Origin: Chloroflexota bacterium
GTDB taxonomy: Bacteria > Chloroflexota > Dehalococcoidia > Lucifugimonadales > UBA1127
Reading direction: 5' to 3'
Length of the DNA: 48,914 bases
Assembly (NCBI GenBank): GCA_026713825.1
Contig: JAPONS010000074.1
Coordinates: forward strand, 1-48,914
Shown here one piece after another: positions 8,503 through 16,174 of the stretch (positions within the stretch are counted from its first letter, which is position 1; the number at the start of each line of letters is the position of its first letter). The position numbers and the translations under genes are program-made. Under the pieces are notes generated by a model. That model was not told where the DNA came from. It made no database searches and saw nothing but the letters and a program-made list of their open reading frames with translations.

Positions 8503-9849
8503 ATGAACATTCAGCGCAAAGTGCCTGTTACCATCCTCACCGGCTTCCTCGGCTCTGGCAAGACCACCCTTCTCAACCGGATCTTGACTGAGGAGCACGG
8601 CAAGCGCATTGCCGTGATCGAGAACGAGTATGGGGAGGTCGGCATCGATCAGGCCCTCGTCATCAACGCTGACGAGGAGGTCTTCGAGATGTCAAACGGT
8701 TGTATTTGTTGCACGGTGCGCGGAGACCTGATCCGTGTGCTCAACAATCTCAATAAGCGCCGGGACAAGTTCGACTATGTGCTGGTGGAAACCACGGGCC
8801 TCGCCGACCCCGGTCCGGTCGCCCAGACGTTCTTCATGGACGAAGAGCTTCGCGCTGAATACTCGCTTGACGGGATCGTCACGCTGGTCGACGCAGCCCA
8901 CATTGAGCAGCAGCTGGGCAGAAGCGACGAGAGCACGGAGCAGATCGCGTTCGCAGACGTTTTGGTCCTCAACAAGACCGACCTCGTCAACGGCGAGGCC
9001 CTTGACGGCCTGGAGGCTCGGCTCCGGGGCATGAACCGGATGGCGCGAGTCGTGCGCACCCAGCAAGCGGACGTACCAGTAGAAACTGTACTCGACCTCG
9101 CCGCCTTCAACTTGGACCAGGTGCTCGAGCGTCGTCCCACCTTCCTCGAGCCGGAGTATCCCTTCGAATGGACAGGAGTCTATTCCCTCGATGCCGGCCG
9201 GTACGAATTCAGCCTCACCGACGGACCTGATCCGTCGATGTCGCTGATCGTCGTGCCCGACCAGGGCGCCGATGACGCTGCCCTGCGTGTTCGCGCGGAG
9301 TGGTGTGTCCGGCAGTACGCTGAACCTGTGGAAATCATCCACCCGGGGGGAGAGATTCCTGTCGGAAGGCATGTGAACCTCCAGCTCGATTCCCCAGGAC
9401 GCAAGTCGTTCTTCCTGGATTTCGATGCCCATGTGCAGGTCGGCCTCTACACCCAGCATCTCTCGGAGGAGTTCGATTTCCAACTGAGGAACGCGGATGG
9501 AGCAGTGGTCCCCGCCGAAGTCGAGCGAACCTGGGTCGCACAGCACGAGCACGACGACACGGTGGGTTCGATCGCTATCGAGAAGGACGGCGACGTAGAC
9601 CCCGAAAAGCTCAACTCCTGGCTTATCCACCTGCTCCAGGAGCGTGGGGTGGACATCTTCCGAATGAAGGGCTTTCTCAGCTTCGCGGGGGAGTCGCGTC
9701 GCCACGTTTTCCAGGGGGTCCACATGCTCTTTGGCAGCCAGCCGGAGCGCGAATGGGGAGATGCGCCCCGCCGCAATCAGCTCGTCTTCATTGGCCGCAA
9801 CCTCGATGGCCAGGCTATCCGGGAGGCATTCGACGCATGTCTAGTATAG
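8503..9849 (+). CDS. COG0523 (CobW/P47K-type) GTPase, putative metallochaperone
   Basis: 448 residues. G1/Walker A is GFLGSGKTT (residues 14-22), the subfamily metal motif CxCC is C67-I-C69-C70, a Walker B-like ETTGLADP follows, and the guanine-specificity motif NKTD is at 157-160. COG0523 GTPases deliver or insert metals such as Zn or Co. The protein is longer than the common 310-400 residues: about 120 residues (roughly 230-350), beta-rich and containing AQHEHDD, sit between the GTPase domain and the CobW C-terminal domain, which is recognisable as FRMKGFLSFAG. The ATG at 8503 has a strong AAAGGAGG at 8488-8495. The downstream WD40 gene starts inside this gene's 3' end, implying translational coupling. 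Confidence 0.85.
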   Translation: MNIQRKVPVTILTGFLGSGKTTLLNRILTEEHGKRIAVIENEYGEVGIDQALVINADEEVFEMSNGCICCTVRGDLIRVLNNLNKRRDKFDYVLVETTGLADPGPVAQTFFMDEELRAEYSLDGIVTLVDAAHIEQQLGRSDESTEQIAFADVLVLNKTDLVNGEALDGLEARLRGMNRMARVVRTQQADVPVETVLDLAAFNLDQVLERRPTFLEPEYPFEWTGVYSLDAGRYEFSLTDGPDPSMSLIVVPDQGADDAALRVRAEWCVRQYAEPVEIIHPGGEIPVGRHVNLQLDSPGRKSFFLDFDAHVQVGLYTQHLSEEFDFQLRNADGAVVPAEVERTWVAQHEHDDTVGSIAIEKDGDVDPEKLNSWLIHLLQERGVDIFRMKGFLSFAGESRRHVFQGVHMLFGSQPEREWGDAPRRNQLVFIGRNLDGQAIREAFDACLV

Positions 9850-10949
9850 ATGTCGGCAGTCCGCTGGGCGTTCTTGGCCGGGGCTGGTCTGCGATGGTCG
9901 GCGACTACGCTATGGCCGGGGGGTGGAGCCGGGGCGGTGAAGCGCTGGTGGTCGGCGATGCCGAGGGTGGCGTTTACGCCTTTGACGGCGAGTCCGGCGA
10001 GACCGCCTGGGAGCGGCGCGGGGTCCATGACGGCGGTGTGCTCTCGGTGGCAGTCCACCCAGACGGAAGCGTGTTCGCTACGGCCGGCCAGGACGGACGA
10101 GTCTTGATCTGGGATGCCGCCGAGGGTCAGGTAACCCGGGCTATCGAGGTCGGAAGCGGTTGGGTGGAAAACGTGGCATGGTCGAAGGACGGCCAGAGAT
10201 TGGCGGCCTCCAGTTCCCGCCGGGTCCACGCGTATGACAAGGACGGAGAGGAGGTCTGGCAGTCCGATAGTCATCCCAGCACCGTCAGCGCCATCGCTTG
10301 GTCACGTCGAGGGGAACTGGCAACGGCCTGTTACAGTCGAGTGACCTTCTTGGGCGCGGCCACCGGCAAGGCTCGCCAGACGCTGGAGTGGCAGGGATCC
10401 CTGGTGTCGATGGTCCTGAGCCCGGACGGGGACATCGTGGCCTGCGGCAGCCAGGACAACTCGGTGCACTTCTGGCGCCGCTCCACGGGGCAGGACTCCG
10501 AGATGTGGGGATATCCTGCGAAGCCGTCGGCCCTGGCCTTTGATGATTCCGGCACCGTTTTGGCCACCGGAGGCGGTGAGGCCGTGACGGTCTGGAGCTT
10601 CCGGAAAAAGGGCCCCGAAGGCACGCGGCCCGGCGTCCTGGAGTTTCATGAGCAACCCGTCTCGACGCTCGCCTTCGCTCCCGGCGCGATGCGACTGGCA
10701 TCGGGGGGGCGCGATGGCGCAGTGGTTGTGTGGATGCTGAAGGTAAATGGAAGGGGCAGACCGGTAGGGGCGGAGGACCTTGGGGCCCCGGTCGCCCAAT
10801 TATACTGGCGGCCCGACGGGCGCGCGCTTGCCGCCCTGGACGCCCGGGGTGGCGTGACGGTCTGGTCAATAGAGCAAGCCGAGGGCAGAATTAGACTTTC
10901 ACGCCAAGCGCGGGGAGAGGTCGGGACGGGCGCGCGCCGTTCACCTTGA
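9837..10949 (+). CDS. WD40-repeat beta-propeller protein
   Basis: 370 residues made of about seven WD40-like blades, for example LSVAVHPDGSVFATAGQDG with VLIWD, MVLSPDGDIVACGSQDNS with VHFWRR, and TLAFAPGAMRLASGGRDG with VVVWM. No signal peptide or catalytic domain is visible, so a cytoplasmic scaffold is likely. The ATG at 9837 overlaps the GTPase stop by 13 bp and has GGGAGG at 9821-9826, so the two genes are probably coupled and their products may interact. The last residues and the TGA stop fall inside a dispersed intergenic repeat (10937-10964), so the natural C-terminus may have been changed by the repeat. Confidence 0.82.
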   Translation: MSSIDVGSPLGVLGRGWSAMVGDYAMAGGWSRGGEALVVGDAEGGVYAFDGESGETAWERRGVHDGGVLSVAVHPDGSVFATAGQDGRVLIWDAAEGQVTRAIEVGSGWVENVAWSKDGQRLAASSSRRVHAYDKDGEEVWQSDSHPSTVSAIAWSRRGELATACYSRVTFLGAATGKARQTLEWQGSLVSMVLSPDGDIVACGSQDNSVHFWRRSTGQDSEMWGYPAKPSALAFDDSGTVLATGGGEAVTVWSFRKKGPEGTRPGVLEFHEQPVSTLAFAPGAMRLASGGRDGAVVVWMLKVNGRGRPVGAEDLGAPVAQLYWRPDGRALAALDARGGVTVWSIEQAEGRIRLSRQARGEVGTGARRSP

Positions 10950-10964
10950 GCCTGTCGAAGGGCG
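10937..10964. repeat. Dispersed CCGTTC...GAGCCTGTCGAAGGG repeat
   Basis: This copy reads CCGTTCACCTTGAG then CCTGTCGAAGGGCG. Close variants occur at 45103-45130, 43424-43448 and 13748-13781. The core is a short palindromic intergenic repeat (REP-like) widespread in bacterial genomes. Here it supplies the WD40 stop codon and sits at the right edge of the GTPase/WD40 cassette. Confidence 0.75.
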
Positions 10965-10973
10965 CATCTCCTG

Positions 10974-11957
10974 CTACCGCCACCGCGCGAAGGCGAGGCC
11001 GCAGCCGGTGCCCGCCGGCGAGCGGTAGCCGGGAATGTACTCCAGCAGCTCCATCGTCAGGTGGTCGCAGGCGCCGGCGGCGGCGGTCCAGCACAGCACC
11101 TCGCCCTGCGAGCCCTGCATCCATGTGCGGGGCAGCGACGCGAGCTTGGCCCTATCGCGCTCCGCCATGCCCGCCAGCGCCAGCCGGTCCAGCTCCTCGT
11201 CGACGATGCCGACGCTGAGGCCGCCCGACGCGATCACGGCCACGCGCTCGTCGCCGGGCCAGACGCGGACGGCGTCGCGCACCGCCACCCCGAAGTCGTA
11301 CAGCCGCTTGGGCGTCGGCTGGTTGGGCGGCGTGTGCACGTTGAGGATGATGGGCACGAAGGGCACCGACATGCCAGGCATCATCCGGTCCAGCATGAAG
11401 CCGAAGCCGTGGGCCATGCCCTCGCCCGCCTTCTGCACGTTCGCCGACGCGATGTCGAACTCGGCCTCGATGAGCCTTTCGACGAGGTGGAGGCCCATGG
11501 CGGCGTGGGTGGGGCGGTCGCCCTCCTCGTCGCCCCATGCCGCCGCCGACAGCCGCGCCATCTCGCCGGCGCCGGGCGGCGTTGCGCGCGGGATGAGGTG
11601 GTAGGAGTCGCCGTAGTAGACCAGCATTGCGGGGCGGTTGTCGCCCGCGATGTTCTCGTCCTCATCATCGCCCATCATGACGACGACGTCGGGCTTCGCC
11701 TCGGCGATGGTGTCCACGAGCGTCTGCATGTGGCGCTTGACGGCATCGTGCTTGGCCCGCATGACCTCCGGGGTGAGGTGGCCGGCGACGGAGGCGGGGG
11801 CCCTGGCGAGGAGCTCGTCGTAGTTGGTGGGGACGCCGTAGCGGTCCTTGATGCGGGCGCTCAGCTTGTCGCGCTCGCCGAGGGCGGGCCACATTTCGGG
11901 CGGCAGCGCCGTCATGGGGCTGCGGCTCGACCCGATGCCCAACACCACTTCCGCCAT
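10974..11957 (-). CDS. LigB-type (class III extradiol dioxygenase superfamily) protein, possibly altered active site
   Basis: 327 residues with the LigB-like layout: N-terminal VVLGIGSSRSPM, a central DVVVMMGDDEDENI, a middle SVPFVPIILNVHTPP strand and a C-terminal EVLCWTAAAGACDH/TGCGLAFARW region. Extradiol dioxygenases open catechol-type rings with Fe(II) held by two His and one Glu. In relatives the first motif normally reads S-H-S-P and the second G-D-D-Q-H-E; here these positions are Arg and Asp, so both usual His ligands appear lost. It may be inactive, or use another metal site or chemistry. The ATG at 11957 is preceded by AAAGGA. Its last 163 bp are duplicated at 7970-8132. Confidence 0.75.
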   Translation of the reverse strand: MAEVVLGIGSSRSPMTALPPEMWPALGERDKLSARIKDRYGVPTNYDELLARAPASVAGHLTPEVMRAKHDAVKRHMQTLVDTIAEAKPDVVVMMGDDEDENIAGDNRPAMLVYYGDSYHLIPRATPPGAGEMARLSAAAWGDEEGDRPTHAAMGLHLVERLIEAEFDIASANVQKAGEGMAHGFGFMLDRMMPGMSVPFVPIILNVHTPPNQPTPKRLYDFGVAVRDAVRVWPGDERVAVIASGGLSVGIVDEELDRLALAGMAERDRAKLASLPRTWMQGSQGEVLCWTAAAGACDHLTMELLEYIPGYRSPAGTGCGLAFARWR

Positions 11958-12024
11958 GGCACACGTCCTTTCCCTGCGCGGTGTGCGCTGTCCCCCGCCA
12001 CGCCGCAACCCGCTTCGTGGAAGG

Positions 12025-12471
12025 CTAGGCCCGGCTCCGCCGAAGCGCCACGTACGTCACGGCCGTCGATGTTATCAGGCTCAGCAGCCCGCCAATGAGG
12101 ATGTCGATGGGCACCAGGATCCCCGGCCAGTCGGAAAACGTCACAAAGATCGGCGCAATGTAGGTGGCGTACGCCGCGCACCCCAGCACAAAGCTGTTCT
12201 GCATCGCCTTGCGCAGGTTGTTCTCCTTCACCGCCGGCTCAATCGCCAGATAGCTGTTTGCGAGGGCGATCAACGCGAAAAAGGCGAGCAGGGCCAGCAT
12301 CTCGCCGCCGCCCCACGTCTCCATCTGCTTGCCGAAGGTGTCGAGGATCTCCTTACTGCCGCTCGCCTCGTGGAGACTCTTGTACATGTTCACCGCGATG
12401 GGCGAGACGTTCCACACTACATCAACCACCGCGTACACCACAAAGGCCGCTAAGTACCTAACGTACTGCAT
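12025..12471 (-). CDS. DUF2177-like small membrane protein
   Basis: 148 residues with four hydrophobic helices: YLAAFVVYAVVDVVWNVSPI, a second around ALLAFFALIALANSYLA, a third around GCAAYATYIAPIFVTF and a fourth around DILIGGLLSLITSTAVTYV. The N-terminal helix with Asp and Trp followed by a SPIAVNMYKSL stretch resembles the DUF2177 family of unknown function. The ATG at 12471 has GAGGTGAG just upstream. It lies 67 bp upstream of the LigB-like gene on the same strand and could be co-transcribed. The family assignment is moderate and no function is inferred. Confidence 0.6.
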   Translation of the reverse strand: MQYVRYLAAFVVYAVVDVVWNVSPIAVNMYKSLHEASGSKEILDTFGKQMETWGGGEMLALLAFFALIALANSYLAIEPAVKENNLRKAMQNSFVLGCAAYATYIAPIFVTFSDWPGILVPIDILIGGLLSLITSTAVTYVALRRSRA

Positions 12472-12563
12472 ACTCACCTCGCTGCCGGTTGACCGTCCGC
12501 CGCACCTTATACCATCCGCGGCGCGGTACGGCAACAGCCCCCGCGTGAAGTCCCTTCCTGCCC

Positions 12564-13352
12564 CTAGCTCAGCACCATGCCGCCGTCTATGTAGAAGGTC
12601 TGGCCGGTGACGTACGACGCGGCGGGGGAGGCGAGGTAGACGGCCATCAGCCCCACCTCACGGAGGCGGCCGACGCGGCCGAGGGGGATGCGGGCCGCCG
12701 AGCGCTGGTCGCGCTCCGCCAGCTCCTCCTCGGTCATGAAGTCGGTGTCCGGGAACTGTCCGGGCGCGATGGTGTTCACCCGCACGCCGTAGGGCGCCCA
12801 CTCCAGCGCGACGGACTCCGTGAACCTGGTCAAGGCCGCCTTGCCCGCCGCGTATGCCGACATGTTGGCGGCGGCGCGCCGCGCGGCGAACGAGGAGACG
12901 TTGATGACCGTGCCCTCGCCTCGCTCCAGCAGGTGCGGGCCGAAGACACGGCACCCCTCAAAGGCTTCCGTAAGGTTGATGTTCAGGATGCTGTGCCACT
13001 CGGCGGAGGTCATGCCCTCGCCCTCGACGCCGGGGAGCGCCGAGACCGGCTTGCGGATGGAGTCGCCGGCGGCGTTCACGACGATGTCGATGTGGCCCAT
13101 GTCGTAGATGGCCTGGCTGGCGAGGAAGTCCATGTCCTCGCCGTGGGTGGCGTCGACGACCAGCGCGACGGAGTGACGGCCCATCTCGCGGATGCGCTGC
13201 GCCACGCCCTCGGCGTACTTGTCGGTGATGCCGGTGACGGCGACGTCGGCGCCGCCCTCGGCCAGCGCCAGCGCGATGCCCCGGCCGATGCCGCGGCTGC
13301 CGGCGATGACGATAGCCTTCTTGCCCTCCAGGCTGAAGTCCGCAATGCTCAT
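12564..13352 (-). CDS. Short-chain dehydrogenase/reductase (SDR, classical type)
   Basis: 262 residues with a complete classical SDR core: cofactor loop GSRGIGRG (about residues 18-25; the usual leading Thr-Gly is Ala-Gly here), DATH (adenine side), NAAG, catalytic Ser in INVSSFAARR, and YAAGK with the catalytic Tyr and Lys. The C-terminal YVTGQTFYIDGGMVLS end is typical. It oxidises or reduces an alcohol/carbonyl with NAD(P)(H); FabG-like and glucose dehydrogenase-like members share this pattern, so the substrate is unknown. An Arg after the first Gly can favour NADPH. The ATG at 13352 was chosen because homology begins there. Confidence 0.88.
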   Translation of the reverse strand: MSIADFSLEGKKAIVIAGSRGIGRGIALALAEGGADVAVTGITDKYAEGVAQRIREMGRHSVALVVDATHGEDMDFLASQAIYDMGHIDIVVNAAGDSIRKPVSALPGVEGEGMTSAEWHSILNINLTEAFEGCRVFGPHLLERGEGTVINVSSFAARRAAANMSAYAAGKAALTRFTESVALEWAPYGVRVNTIAPGQFPDTDFMTEEELAERDQRSAARIPLGRVGRLREVGLMAVYLASPAASYVTGQTFYIDGGMVLS

Positions 13353-13398
13353 GGCTCTCCTTTGGTGTTGTGGTCCCGTCGGGCCGAGGGGCTGGGGC

Positions 13399-13707
13399 CT
13401 ACGCGCCCTCTTCCTCGCCTTCCTCGAACTCCGGGATGGTGAAGACGCCGAGGTCCACACCCTGGTGGACGTGGACGATGTAGTCGTCGCGGGCGACGCC
13501 CAGGACGTCGACGAGCTCCTCGTCCACGGTCTCCACCAGGTCCTGGATGTGCTCCTGCGTCAGGCTCTCGGCGACGCAGAGGGTGGCGTGGACGACGCCG
13601 GGCGTGAAGTGGATGTCCACGCGGCCGATGGGCTGCTCGTCCTCGAGGATGGTGTAGCACTCGGAGTGCTCGGTGCGGACCTCGCGCTCAAAGTAGAAGC
13701 CTGGCAC
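13399..13707 (-). CDS. Small acidic protein of unknown function
   Basis: 102 residues from a GTG at 13707 with a strong AAGGAGG immediately upstream. The sequence begins PGFYFEREVRTEHSE, continues as alternating beta and helical stretches (IGRVDIHFTPGVVHATLCV; EHIQDLVETVDEELVDVL) and ends in an acidic FEEGEEEGA tail. No family was recognised. It lies 46 bp upstream of the SDR on the same strand, so the two may be co-transcribed. Its start signal, regular codon use and plausible fold argue that it is a real gene and not a shadow of another frame. Confidence 0.6.
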   Translation of the reverse strand: MPGFYFEREVRTEHSECYTILEDEQPIGRVDIHFTPGVVHATLCVAESLTQEHIQDLVETVDEELVDVLGVARDDYIVHVHQGVDLGVFTIPEFEEGEEEGA

Positions 13708-13747
13708 GTCCGCCTCCTTCCCTCGTGTCTGCGGTGTGGACACCCCA

Positions 13748-13834
13748 CCGTTCACCCTTCGATTTCCCTCAGGGCGAACGGGCTGGCGCCGTCCCCGCAG
13801 GCCCACCCCTCTGGATCCCGGCATTCGCCGGGAT
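13748..13834. repeat. Pair of REP-like palindromes
   Basis: Two hairpins lie between proA and the small acidic gene. At 13748-13781 CCGTTC and GAACGG arms enclose CCCT/AGGG pairs. At 13815-13834 ATCCCGGC-ATTC-GCCGGGAT forms a perfect 8-bp stem. The second resembles the palindrome at 32195-32214. They may serve as terminators or mRNA stabilisers downstream of proBA. Confidence 0.75.
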
Positions 13835-13847
13835 GACGGCACGCTGG

Positions 13848-15125
13848 TTACGGGCGGGTGTGGCCCTTGCCGCGCACCACCCACTTGTAGCTGGTCAGCT
13901 CCCGCAGGCCCATTGGGCCGCGCGCGTGGAACTTGTTGGTGCTGATGGCGAGCTCCGCGCCGAGGCCGAACTCGAAGCCGTCGTTGAAGCCGGTGCTGGC
14001 GTTGACGAAGACGGCGGCCGCGTCCACCTCGTCGAGGAAGCGTTCGGCCGCCTCCGAGTCCTCCGTGATGATGGCCTCCGAGTGGCCGGAGCCGTAGCGG
14101 GCGATGTGCTCCAGCGCCTCGTCCATGGAGTCGACGACCTTCACGGAGCAGATGAGGTCGAGGAACTCCTGCCCGAAGTCGTCCTCGGTGGCGGCGGCGA
14201 CGGTCGCGCCCGGCTGCGACGCCAGCAGCGTGGCGGAGCGGCGGTCGCAGCGCATCTCGACGCCCGCCGCGCCCAGCGTGCCCGCCAGCAGCGGCAGGAC
14301 GCGCGGCGCGGCCTGCGCGTGCACGAGCACCGTGTCGAGGGCGTTGCAGACGGAGAACCGCGCGACCTTGGCGTTCGTGGTCACGGCGACGGCCGTCTCC
14401 GTCTCGGCGGTGGCGTCGACGTAGGTGTGGCACACGCCGATGCCGCCGGTGATTGCCGCCATCTGCGCGTTCTCCGCCACGAAGTTCACCAGCGAGGCGC
14501 TGCCCCGCGGCACGATCAGGTCGATGTAGTCCGACATCCCCAGCATCTGCAGCACCAGCGCGCGGTCCGTGTCCTCGACGAACTGCACGGCCTCCGGCGG
14601 CCCGCCCGCCGCCTCGATGGCGTCGCGAATGATGGCGGCGAGCACGGTGTTGGTGTGCACGGCCTCCTTGCCGCCGCGCAGGATGCAGGGGTCGCCCGCC
14701 TTGAAGCAGAGGGCGGCGATGTCGACGGTGACGTTGGGGCGGCTCTCGTAGATGACGCCGATGACGCCGAGGGGCACCCGGCGTCGGGTGATGACCAGGC
14801 CGTCGGGGCGCGTGTAGCTCTCGAAGTCCTGCCCCACGGGGTCGGGCAGCGCGGCGATGGCCCGCACGCCGTTGGCGACGTTGGTGATGCGGCGCGCGTC
14901 GAGCAGGAGCCGGCCCATGACCGCGGAGGAGAGGCCGCCCTCGCGTCCGGCCTGCAGATCGCGCTCGTTGGCCTCGACGATGCGGTCCGCCTGCGCCTCG
15001 AGGGCGTCGGCGATGGCGAGCAGGGCGCGGTCCTTCACGCCGGTCGGCGTGCGCGCCAGGGCGGGCGCGGCGGCGCGCGCAGCGCGGCCCTTGCTTTCGA
15101 GTTCGGGCGCTATTGCCGTTGCCAT
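13848..15125 (-). CDS. proA: Gamma-glutamyl phosphate reductase (proline biosynthesis)
   Basis: 425 residues, normal for ProA. The enzyme reduces gamma-glutamyl phosphate to glutamate-5-semialdehyde with NADPH, the second step of proline synthesis. Aldehyde-dehydrogenase-like features are visible: VPLGVIGVIYESRPNVTVD, the GGKEA loop, RGSASLVNFV, the catalytic Cys260 in FSVCNAL and the C-terminal ARGPMGLRELTSYKW signature. The ATG at 15125 is preceded by AAGGAGCAGGTC. The proB stop is 10 bp upstream, so proB-proA form an operon read leftwards from the divergent promoter near 16035. Confidence 0.96.
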   Translation of the reverse strand: MATAIAPELESKGRAARAAAPALARTPTGVKDRALLAIADALEAQADRIVEANERDLQAGREGGLSSAVMGRLLLDARRITNVANGVRAIAALPDPVGQDFESYTRPDGLVITRRRVPLGVIGVIYESRPNVTVDIAALCFKAGDPCILRGGKEAVHTNTVLAAIIRDAIEAAGGPPEAVQFVEDTDRALVLQMLGMSDYIDLIVPRGSASLVNFVAENAQMAAITGGIGVCHTYVDATAETETAVAVTTNAKVARFSVCNALDTVLVHAQAAPRVLPLLAGTLGAAGVEMRCDRRSATLLASQPGATVAAATEDDFGQEFLDLICSVKVVDSMDEALEHIARYGSGHSEAIITEDSEAAERFLDEVDAAAVFVNASTGFNDGFEFGLGAELAISTNKFHARGPMGLRELTSYKWVVRGKGHTRP

Positions 15126-15135
15126 GACCTGCTCC

Positions 15136-16005
15136 TTAGCCGAGGGCTTCCCGGGTCTTCTCCGCCACCGCAAACCACGTCCCCAGCGGTTCGCCCGCGA
15201 GCAGCCTCGCGAGGACGTCCGGCAGGTGGCCGTCGGCGATGATGACGCTGGTGCCGGCGGACGTTGCGTCCCGCGCGGCGCTGATCTTCGTGGTCATGCC
15301 GCCCCGGGCCGTCGGTCTCAGCGGGCCGCTGACCTCGGCAGCGAGGGCCTCGAGGTCCAGCACCTCCGGGATGAGCTCCACGTCCGGGTGCACGTTGGGG
15401 TCGGCGGAGTAGAGGCCGGCGACCTCGCCGAGGATGATGAGCAGGTCCGCGCCGATGATGCGGGCCACCACGGCGGAGAGGGTGTCGTTGTCGCCGATGA
15501 TGACGCCCTCCAGCTCCTCGTTGGCGACGACGTCGTTCTCGTTCACGATGGGGACGACGCCCAGCGACAGGAGCTCCTCGAAGGTGTTCTGCGTGTTGCG
15601 CCGCCGCTCCTCGTCGTCAACGTCGCCGCGCGTGAGGAGGGCCTGGGCGATGACGACGCCGCGCGCGCCGAAGAAGCGCTCGTAGACCCGCATGAGGCGG
15701 CTCTGGCCGATGGCGGCCAATACCTGTCGGAGGAGGGGCGTCCGTTCCTCCGGGTTGTCGAGGTTGGCAATGGAGGCGTCCCGCTCCTCCAGCGCCTGGC
15801 GGCCCGCGGCCACCGCGCCGGAGGTCACGACGACCACCTCGACGCCGCGGTCGCGCAGGACGACGATCTGGCGCACCAAGTCTTCCATGGTGGGGAGGTC
15901 GAGCTGGTCGACGGCGCCCGAGAGCAGGGCCGTCCCCAGCTTCACGACCACGCGCCGCGCCTCGGCCAGTGGCCGAAGGGAACCCGCACCGTTCGTGTCT
16001 GCCAT
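15136..16005 (-). CDS. proB: Glutamate 5-kinase, short form without PUA domain
   Basis: 289 residues of the amino acid kinase fold. It phosphorylates L-glutamate in the first step of proline synthesis. Motifs are VVVKLGTALLSG at the N-terminus, VVTSGAVAAGRQAL, VPIVNENDVV, IGDNDTLSAVVA and the C-terminal ARGGMTTKISAA. The E. coli-type C-terminal PUA RNA-binding-like domain (about 90-100 residues) is absent; the protein ends soon after the kinase domain. Short ProB proteins exist in other bacteria, and lack of PUA may change proline feedback behaviour. The start at 16005 is ATG, transcribed divergently from mfd. Confidence 0.95.
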   Translation of the reverse strand: MADTNGAGSLRPLAEARRVVVKLGTALLSGAVDQLDLPTMEDLVRQIVVLRDRGVEVVVVTSGAVAAGRQALEERDASIANLDNPEERTPLLRQVLAAIGQSRLMRVYERFFGARGVVIAQALLTRGDVDDEERRRNTQNTFEELLSLGVVPIVNENDVVANEELEGVIIGDNDTLSAVVARIIGADLLIILGEVAGLYSADPNVHPDVELIPEVLDLEALAAEVSGPLRPTARGGMTTKISAARDATSAGTSVIIADGHLPDVLARLLAGEPLGTWFAVAEKTREALG

Positions 16006-16034
16006 AGGACGCCCCTTTGAGGATGTGCCCGAAC

Positions 16035-16093
16035 ATTATACATCAGGCAGCTACGGTGTGACGATTTCCGCAATCCTCGCCCCGTGCTACAAT
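16035..16093. promoter_or_regulatory. Divergent promoter region between proBA and mfd
   Basis: Leftwards, a perfect TATAAT (complement of 16035-16040) with TCGTCA as a possible -35 at 18-bp spacing would give a leader of roughly 25 nt before proB. Rightwards, an extended -10 TGCTACAAT (16085-16093) could start the mfd message about 75 nt before its ATG. Both are sequence-based predictions. Confidence 0.5.
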
Positions 16094-16174
16094 TGCGCCA
16101 ATGGTCAGCTCGACGGGCGTTTCGCCGCCGCGCTGGCCCTATTGGCGTGTCCGCACCACATCGAGAAGGCAGGC

